From the NCBI GenBank assembly GCA_958295745.1, contig OY282370.1:1226311-1290310 (forward strand): a DNA stretch of 64,000 nucleotides. The letters run 5' to 3'. The notes below the pieces were generated by a model, which made no database searches, was not told the DNA's origin, and was given only the letters and a program-made list of their open reading frames with translations. Shown one piece after another: positions 15,001-24,000 of this stretch. Within the stretch, counting starts at the first letter, position 1. Each line of letters opens with the position of its first letter. The DNA comes from an uncultured Acidimicrobiia bacterium (GTDB lineage Bacteria > Actinomycetota > Acidimicrobiia > Spongiisociales > Spongiisociaceae). Position numbers and translations under genes: made by a program.

Positions 15001-18000
15001 TGATAGAAGTAACGGCATCGGCCGCGCCTTCGGTAACCACCGCCGGGCTCACCCGCAGCACCGCCGACGTCGGGTCGGAGGGCGCCGCCGCCGGGTCGGT
15101 GATGGTGAGCCGGGTCGGGTTGACAACCAGCCCGGTTGCCCGGCCGGAAACGGTCAGGGTCTCCGGGCTCTCGCCGGCCCCGTCACCGAGTATGACCAAG
15201 CTGAACGGAACGGAGACGCTGGTCGAACCGGCGGGGATGGTCAGGGTCAGGTTGTCCCGGGGCAGGAAGTCGACCCGGGAGGCGGCCGTATCCCCGGCCG
15301 CTGCTCCTACTGATATGTTGATCACTGTGTCCTGGGTGCGGGCGGCGGTGCCTACCGGGAAGGCGGCCTGCAGGGCGGCGGTGAACGTCCGGGACCCGGA
15401 GGCGGGTTCGACGGCGGTGGCCGGGGACAGGGACAGATCGACGACGGTGGAGACGGGGTCGCTGGCCAGGATGGTGAAGGCGGCCGGTTTGACCACGTAC
15501 CCGGCTGCCGACCCGGTGAGGGCCACGGTTTCGGCGGCCTCGGATATCCGGTCGTCCCGCACGGTTATGGCCAGGGCGCCGTCGGCGGTGCGGGTGTTGG
15601 CCGGGATGGTGATGACCAGGGTTTGGGGGGCGGTGTAGTCCCCGGCCTCTGATTCATCCACTCCGGTGGTGGTCGGGTCATCGGCCGGGTTGCGGGCGGC
15701 GGAATCCTCGGCGCCTCCCACCGTAACCGTAACCGTGGTGGGCGAGTCGGGCGGGGTTACCCCGGCTTCGAAGGCCGCGGTGACCGTGGTGCTCACCAGC
15801 CCGGCGGTCTCCGCCGCCTCATCGGGAGAGATGCTGAGCTCGATCCCGGAGTCGTTGTCGGTGATGGTGAGGGAAGCGTTGTCCACCGGAACGACAGCCC
15901 CGGTGGAGATGGTTCCCACCAGGCTGATGGTCTCGTCGGGCTCCCCGGTCACCAGATCGTCCACCACCTCCAGACCGAAGGAAGCGGAACCGCTCCGGCC
16001 GCCGGGCGGGATCACGATGCGCACCGACTCGGCGGACGTATAGTCCTGCCCCCGAACGGCGGTGCTGAGCAGGACGGCTTGGCCCCCTATGGCCACATCC
16101 ACCACCGTCCGGGTGGTGACCGCAGACGCCCCCTCCGGGAAAGCCGCCGTGACGGTCACCACCCGGGCTCCGGCGTCCTCCGCCAGGCTGGTCTGCGCCC
16201 CGGAGGTGGCCGGGTCGGCGTCGGCGGTCAACACCAGCCGCTGGGGGGAGTCGTCGGCGTCGGTGAGGGTAAGGGTGCGGCGGGCGGCGTCCACCGTCAA
16301 CGGGGCCGTTGCGGAAGCGGCCACGGTCAGGGTCTCATCCGGTTCGTCCAGCTGGTCATCCGTACCGGCCAGAACAAACGCCGCCGACCCCTCGTTGCTG
16401 CCGGCCGGGATGGTGAGCGTGAAGTCGGCCACCACCTCATAGTCCGTCCCGGACACGGCCGAGTCCCGCTCCACCGCCGGGGTATCCGGATCATCGGCGT
16501 TGCCCACCGTGAAAGAAACCACCGTGTCCCGGCTCAGCACCCCGCCGTCGGCCAAGGAAGCGGCTACCTCCACCCCGATATCTCCGGCGCTCTCCTCCGC
16601 GGTAGTCGGGTTCAGGGTCCATTCCACCTCAGAGGGGGCGCCGCCGTCGTCGTCCACTATCCCTATCTCCGCCCCGATCACCGCCACCCCGACGGCCGAG
16701 CCGACCACAGACAAGGTCTCCACCCCGGCCTCCGCATTCGAGTCATCGACCGGGGTCAGGGTCACCACCGTCGAGGCGCTCCGCTTCCCGGCCGGAATCG
16801 TCACCGACAGCACGGTCGGGTTGTCCTTGTCGGTTATAGCCGCCTGCGTGGACCCCACCGAACAGTCCCCCCGGCCCAGGCCGACGCTGCAGTCACGGGT
16901 CGTCCCGGAAACAGTGAATGTCTCCACCCCTTCGTATTCTCGATCCTCGAAGATCACCATCTCCAGGTCGACCGAGGCGCTGTTGTCCCCGGCCGGGATC
17001 ACCAGCTCCTGGGTCCTCCCGCCCACCACCTCATAATCCCCGCCGGAGGCCAAAGAACCGATCTGCGCCGTATCCCCGGCCGCTCCCACCCGCAGACTCA
17101 CCCGCGTCGGCCGGGTGCTGGTCACCCCCGGGGCGAAGGAAGCAGTAACCGTCACAGTGGGATCTGATATCTCCTCCAACGGAGTGGCCGCCCCGGTGGT
17201 CAAACGCACCCGCCCGCTGGGCGGCGGCGCCTGGAAAGCCTGGCCGTTCGGATCCTGGAAGGTGAAATCTCCGGTGGCGCCCAAAGCGGCGGTTCCGCCC
17301 ACCAGGGTGAAGAACACCTCGGTCTCCTCCCCCGACAGGTTCCTGCCCAAACCGCCGTATGCGGGCCGGGTGGCGGTGATGGTCACCTCGGTGGCCCCGG
17401 CGTCCTCCGCCGCCAACTTCGGGGAGGAGCTCAACGTCACCCCCCGGGCGCACGCTGCCACTTCCTGATAAGCCGCGGCCGACCCGGAGGGGAATCCGAC
17501 CAGCTCCACCCCGGAACGAAGCAGGGCGGGCAGGGGCCCGGTGATCCCGTTGCCGCAGAACCCGAACCGGGACAACGAACCGCCCCCCGACGCCGCCAAA
17601 TTGCCCCACGCAGCCGGAACGGAACCGGTGAGCCGGTTGCCCGAAACCAGGAGAACCTCCAGCTTCCTGCTGCCTCCCAGGGCGGCGGGAAGGGAACCGG
17701 TGATCCGGTTGCCGGACAAGTCCAAGTGGGTGAGCCCGGCCATCGCCTCCAAACCGGTGGGAAAAGCGGCGGACATTCCCACATCGGACATGTCCAGATA
17801 AGTCACCTTGTTCCACTGGGACGGCCAGCCTGTACTTATCCCCAAAGTGGAGGCGCCGTTCGAGTGGGTATCCGGATACAGGTTCGGGTTGCCGCCCACA
17901 TCGAAATGGGTAATCTCGGTCAACCCTATGAGGGCGGCGTCAAGAGCCCCGGTCAACCGGTTGTCACCCACCGCCAGCCTCTTCAACTTGGTCAGATCAC

Positions 18001-21000
18001 CCAGCTCGCCGGGGATGGAACCGGTCAGCCGGTTCCCGCCCAAGTCGAGCATCCGCAGCTCGGTGAGATCCCCCAGGGCGGTCGGGATGGGACCTGTCAG
18101 CAGGTTGCCGGACAAATCCAATCTCCGCAGACTGGTCAAATCCCCCAGACCGGCGGGGATGGTTCCGGTGAGCCGGTTGCCGGACAAGTCGAGCCGGGTC
18201 ATATCGATGAAGTCGGCAAAAGCAGCCGGGATGGGGCCTCGCAGCCGGTTGCCGGACAAGTCCAGATGGATCAACCCCGACCCGGTCCAGGCGGCGGGAA
18301 TCGAACCGGTGAGCCGGTTGTCGGCCAAGTGCAGATGCTGCAGATCAGACAACCGGGACACCCAGGCCGGGAACGTACCCGACAGCCGGTTGCCGGACAA
18401 CCGCAGCTCTTCCAGGCCGGACAACGACGCCCACGAGGACGGAATCACTCCCGACAGCCGATTGCCGCTCAAGTCCAAATGGGTAAGCGACGTCAGCGGC
18501 CTCCTCCAACTAGGTAGCCCTCCCGAGAAATCATTGCGGCTCAAGTCCACATATTCCAACAAAGCCGAATCCGACAACCAGGTAGGCGCCGCACCCGAGA
18601 ACCCGTTACCGGACAGATCCAGATGAACCATTTCCCGCCAGTCCAACCCGTCGTTGATCGGCCCCGACAAAAGATTGTTTCTCAAATCCAGATAAGACAG
18701 ATCCCACAAACCCAGCCGCACATCACTGTCCGTCGGGTCGGTACGCGGACGGAACGCCGTTGGGATCCCCCCCGTAAGCCGGTTGCCCCCCAAATCCAAA
18801 TGAGACAACCCCAACAAACCGCCCCACCCGGCCGGAATGCCGCCGGAGAACCCGTTACCGGACAGATCCAAATGAACCAGCTCCGACATACCTGACAATG
18901 CCGGCAAAGAACCCGACAAGCCGGCGCCGCTCACGTCCAACACCTCGATGCCGGCGGCGATGCCGGTGGGCCAAGCGGACAGCGAGCTGCCTCCCACCCG
19001 CAGCTCCGTCAAACCCGTCCAGGAAGTCACATCCAGAGCCCCCAGCGACAGGTCATTGCCCGACAGGTCCAAATGGGTCAAACCGGACGACAACACCCCG
19101 GCCGGAACGGCCCCGGTCAACCGGTTGCCCCCCAAATCCAAACTGCGCAGCTCCGACAAATCACCGATCTGAGCGGGGACGGAGCCCGCAATCTCGTTCG
19201 GCGCCGCCTCGGCGCTGGGAGGAATCGGATGAGCATCGGCTATTGCATATGTATAGATAAAATTCGGAAATACATAATTACGGTTATAGGTGAGCGACTG
19301 CGGCGGAACCAACCCCTCCAGGCCCTGGTTGTGCAGGTTCAAGCCCACCACCCGCAACACGCCCCCCACCTCCTCCACCGTCACCCCCGGCCAGCTCCTG
19401 ACATCCCGGGTCTCGAACACGCTCCGGGCCTGCTGGCCTGAGAAGACTAAGTTCTGCCGCCCAGTGTCCAGCCTCCTCACGCCCCAAGTCCGCAGCACAT
19501 GGGTCTCATCCACACCATTGGTAGCCGAATCGTCCGCCGGCAAACCCTGATTGGCCGAGTTGCCGGTGAAGTGATTGCGGACGGCCACCAACGCCTGGCA
19601 GTCGGCGATCAAACCGGTGTTGGTCGTGTCCTCCACATAGGTCCCGTCCGCGCAGAGGGCCGCGTTCAAGTCGGCGATGCCGCTGTCGTCGTCGGTGATG
19701 GTGATGGTGAACTCGCTAGGCGTCACAGTGAACGCGGACGAGGGGCGAACCGCCCGTAGGATGACCGTCTTGTCTTCCTCGACGTTCGTGTCCTGGGGAA
19801 TAGCGATCGTCACGTCCGCGGTACCCGACGACTGACCGTTCGGTATGAGCAAATTGACAGTGGCCAAGGCGGTGTAGTCGTTGTCGGCGGAGCTGGCGGT
19901 GCCGTCCACCAGATTCAACTGGACAACGGTGCCGGCGAAGGTCGTCTGACCGGCCAGGAACGAAGCCGTAACCGTAACCGTCTGGTCACTGCCCCCCTCC
20001 GCCACCACGGTCTGGTCGACGCTCAGCTCGATGACCATGATGCTGTCGTCGTCGGTGATGGTCAACACCGCCGGGACCACCGCCAACGGCCCGGCGGGGG
20101 CGGAGGCTGTGCCGGACGGGCTGAGAACCCGCACCGTCTCACCCGGATCGTCCACCCCGTCGGCGGCCGCGGCCATCTGGAAGGTTCCGGTGTGGCTGGA
20201 GGCGCCGGCCGGAATGGTGATCGTGAAATCGGGGACGGCGGTGAAGTCGCTCACCGCCCCGGCGGTGCCGGACGCCACCGAAATCGGCACTACCACCCCG
20301 GCGGCGGGCAAAGCAGGCTGGTTCAAGCCCGCTCCGAAACCGGTCAGGGCGGCGGTGACCTCGATCTCCGTTGACATTCCCTCTTTCGCACTGGTCGGGG
20401 AAAGGGTGAGAACGACCCTGCTGTCCCCATCCAGGATGGCCGCCTCGGACCCGAACACCAGCTCCCCGACGGCAGCACCGGACACGACCAACGTCTCCGG
20501 CCCCTCGAACCCGGCGTCATCCGCCGCGGTAACGTTCACCGCGGTCGAACCCGAGCGGCGGCCCGCCCCGATGACCACCGTGAAGTCCCCCACCGCCGTG
20601 AAGTCGACCCCCTCCGTCGCCGTCCCCGCCCCCACCGACACGGCAACCGTGGTGTCGGCGCCCGGCAACGCAGGCTGCCCCACCCCTCCGTAACCGACCA
20701 GCTCGGCGGTGACGGTGACCGCGGTGGTCCCTCCTTCGGGTACCCCGACCGGGCTCACCCGCAGCGCAATCCCCCGGCGGCAGCCCTCCACCCCCGTTGT
20801 CGCGTCATAACCGGGCAGGGTGACCCCGGAGGCCAGACCGGCGGGCAGGGCGCCGGTAAAGCCGTTGCCGCAGAACCCGAATTCGGTCAACGCCGTCAGC
20901 GAACCCAACCTAGACGGAATAAAACCCGTCAACTGATTATCACTCACATCCAAACTCGTCAACGCCGCCAGCAAACCCAACCCGGACGGAATCGAACGGG

Positions 21001-24000
21001 TCAACCGGTTACCGCTCAAATCCAAACTCGTCAGAGCAGAAAGCGAATCCAACCCAGACGGAATAGAACCCAACAACCGATTATCACTCACATCCAAACT
21101 CGTCAGAGCAGCCAGCAAACCCAACCCAGACGGAATGGGACCCGTCAACCGGTTACCGCCCAAATCCAAACTCGTCAGAGCAGAAAGCGAAACCAACCCA
21201 GACGGAATAACACCCGACAACCGGTTATCACTCACATCCAAACTCGTCAGGGCTCTCAACCCCGTCAAAGACAGAATCGAACCCGACAACCGGTTACCGC
21301 CCAAATCCAAACTCGTCAACGCAGAAAGCGAAACCAACCCAGACGGAATAACACCCGTCAACCGGTTGCCGCCCAAATCCAAACTCGTCAACGCAGTCAA
21401 AGAAGTCAGATCACCCGGAAGGGTCCCCGCCAAACTCCCATCGGACAGGTCCAGCCCGGTAACCCGCCCCCCGCTGACCGTCACCCCCGGCCAAGTCCCC
21501 ACCAAACCGCTCCCCCACGACCGCAGCTCGTGGTCACTGAGCAGACCGGAGTTGTCCGGGTTGCCCAACCAATGATTGGCGACAGCTACCAGCGCCTCGC
21601 AGTCATCGCTCAACGTCGAATCCGAGGCAGCCGCCCAGGTGCCGTCCGAACACCCGCCGGTCCCCAAAGAAGAACCCGCCGCGTCGCTGCCCGCAATCGT
21701 CACTGCGGTCGGAACCACCACCCGACCGGATGCCGTCCCGGCCACGGTGATCACCTCGGCGCCCTCCGCATCCGAATCATCGACCACCGCCAGCGTGAAA
21801 TCAACCGATCCGGCGCGCGCCCCCGCCGCAATGGTTACCGCAAACGGATCAGGGACAACCGTGGTGAAATCCTCATCCGACCCCTCCTCCGCCTGGCCTT
21901 CCCCCGAACCCCCCGCCGCCGTCAACACCACCGTGATGGGTCCCCCGGCAGGAGCGGCCTCCCCCGACGGCAAAGCCGCGGTAACCGTAACCACACTCGA
22001 ACCGGAACCCTCCTCCACCACCCCCGGAGAAACCGACAAACTGACAGCCGTGTCATCGTCATACAGAACAAACGACGCCGGCACCACATTGAAGGTAGGA
22101 GCCGACCCCGAAAACACCACCGACTCCGAACCCTCCCGACTCCGATCATCTATCGGAGACAACACCAGATCCAAACCGGCGCTCCGCCGGCCCGCCGGAA
22201 TGACGACCTGGAACGGCCCCGCCCCGCCCTCACCGTCGACCAACGAATAATCCACCCCGGCCGCCGCCGATCCCCCCGCCGTAGACAAGGTAACCACCGC
22301 AGCCGACCGCAGCCGACTCACGCCCTCCCGCAAAGTAGCCGTAACCCGCACCGGCGCCGGACCGCCGTCCTCCGCCGCCGACGAACGACTCACCGACAGC
22401 AAGATATCCTCCGCGTCGTCATCCACGATCGTCACCGTCGGATAACCCGCCGCCCAGGTGGAAAGGATCCCGAATCCGGTGTAAATCGGTGATTCGACCT
22501 CGAACGCAGCCCCCGCCTCGATGATCAACCTCTCTGCGCCCTCCGCCGCCGCATCATCGACCACGGTCAACTCGAAAGAAGCCGAGGCTTCATTGGACCC
22601 CGCCGGAACAGTAATGGTGAAGCTGCTCGGAGCAGCCGAAAAATCGCCGCTCCCGGCCGTGTCCGCCGCCACCGACAGCGGGATCACCCGCGCGGTCGTG
22701 CGGGTCGAATCGCTCGGAATCACAGCGGTGACCGTCACCGTGGTAGTCCGGGAAGAACCCCCCGAACCGCTGTCCTCGCTGACCCGATGCGGGCTGACCG
22801 ACAAAGTGACCCGGTTGTCATCATCCTCGATGGTGACCGTGTGGGACGAACCCGTCATCCCCGGAGCGGACGCCGACACCGAGAAGGTCTCGTCCCCCTC
22901 CGCCAAGTCGTCATCGATTACGAGCATCTCGATAACACCGGAGACGGTGCGGGCATCTGTGGGCGACTCGATCTCCAGCTCGATCTCCCTCGCCGCCCTT
23001 GCCAGCACGAAGTCGCTCCCCGCCGCCGCCGTCTGGCCCCAGGTGGCCGTTCCGCCCTCCACGCTCAAGGTAATGGTGGTTTTGCTGGTGAGCGGGGTTA
23101 CCCCCGCCGCCAAACCCACCTCGTAACTCAACCGAGCTTCAGCGGTGCCCTCGGCTAGAGCAACCGTGTCCAGGCTGAAGAACAACACATCGTCGTTGTC
23201 GGTGATGATGACATCGGCCGCGCTGACCGCAAAGCCCACCAGACCGGTATTCGTTCCCGGCGGGATAGCACCAACCGCCGGACCCGGAGGCGGGGCGATC
23301 TCCCGCCCGATGATCCGCACCGTTTCATCACCCTCCACCACAGTGTCATCGACCACTGTCAGGTCGAAGGAACCGGTCGCCTTGGTCTCGCCTGCCGGAA
23401 TGGTGATGTTGAACTTGGCGACCGCCGCGAAATCATCGGGGGCGGTGGCGTACTGGGCGAAGTCGGCCAGCTCCACCTCCACCACCGTCGGGTTGGTGCG
23501 GGCCGCCTGGTCGGCATATTCGGCGGTGACCGTCACCGTGGTGGCGCCGCTGTCCTCCTCCACCCGCAGCACATCCGACCGCAGGTTGATAGCCGGAGCG
23601 ACCGGGTCGGGTGCGGTGTCATCGTCGGCGATGGCGATAAAAGAGGAGGCGATGGTGAACCCGGCGGCCGAACCGGAAACCTTTATCGTCTCGTCATCCG
23701 TGTCGTCGTCGGAGGCCGTAACCAGGGTGAACTCCTTGGTCACCGGGTTGGAGGACGAAGTGAAGGGGGCCTGCTCGCTGGCCGTGATGGTGACCGTGGT
23801 GGAGACGGCGGTGAAATCAGCCGACTCGGCCGTACCCCCGGCGGCGGTCCCATCCGCCGACAAAGACACCGACACCGCAACGTCCTCGGTGATCGGATCC
23901 TCCCCCGCCGCCAGCGACACCGACGCCGTCATCGCGGTGGACGCATCCTCCGCCGCCCGGGAGGGGGTAACCGCCAAGGTCAACGCTTTGGGCAAAACGG

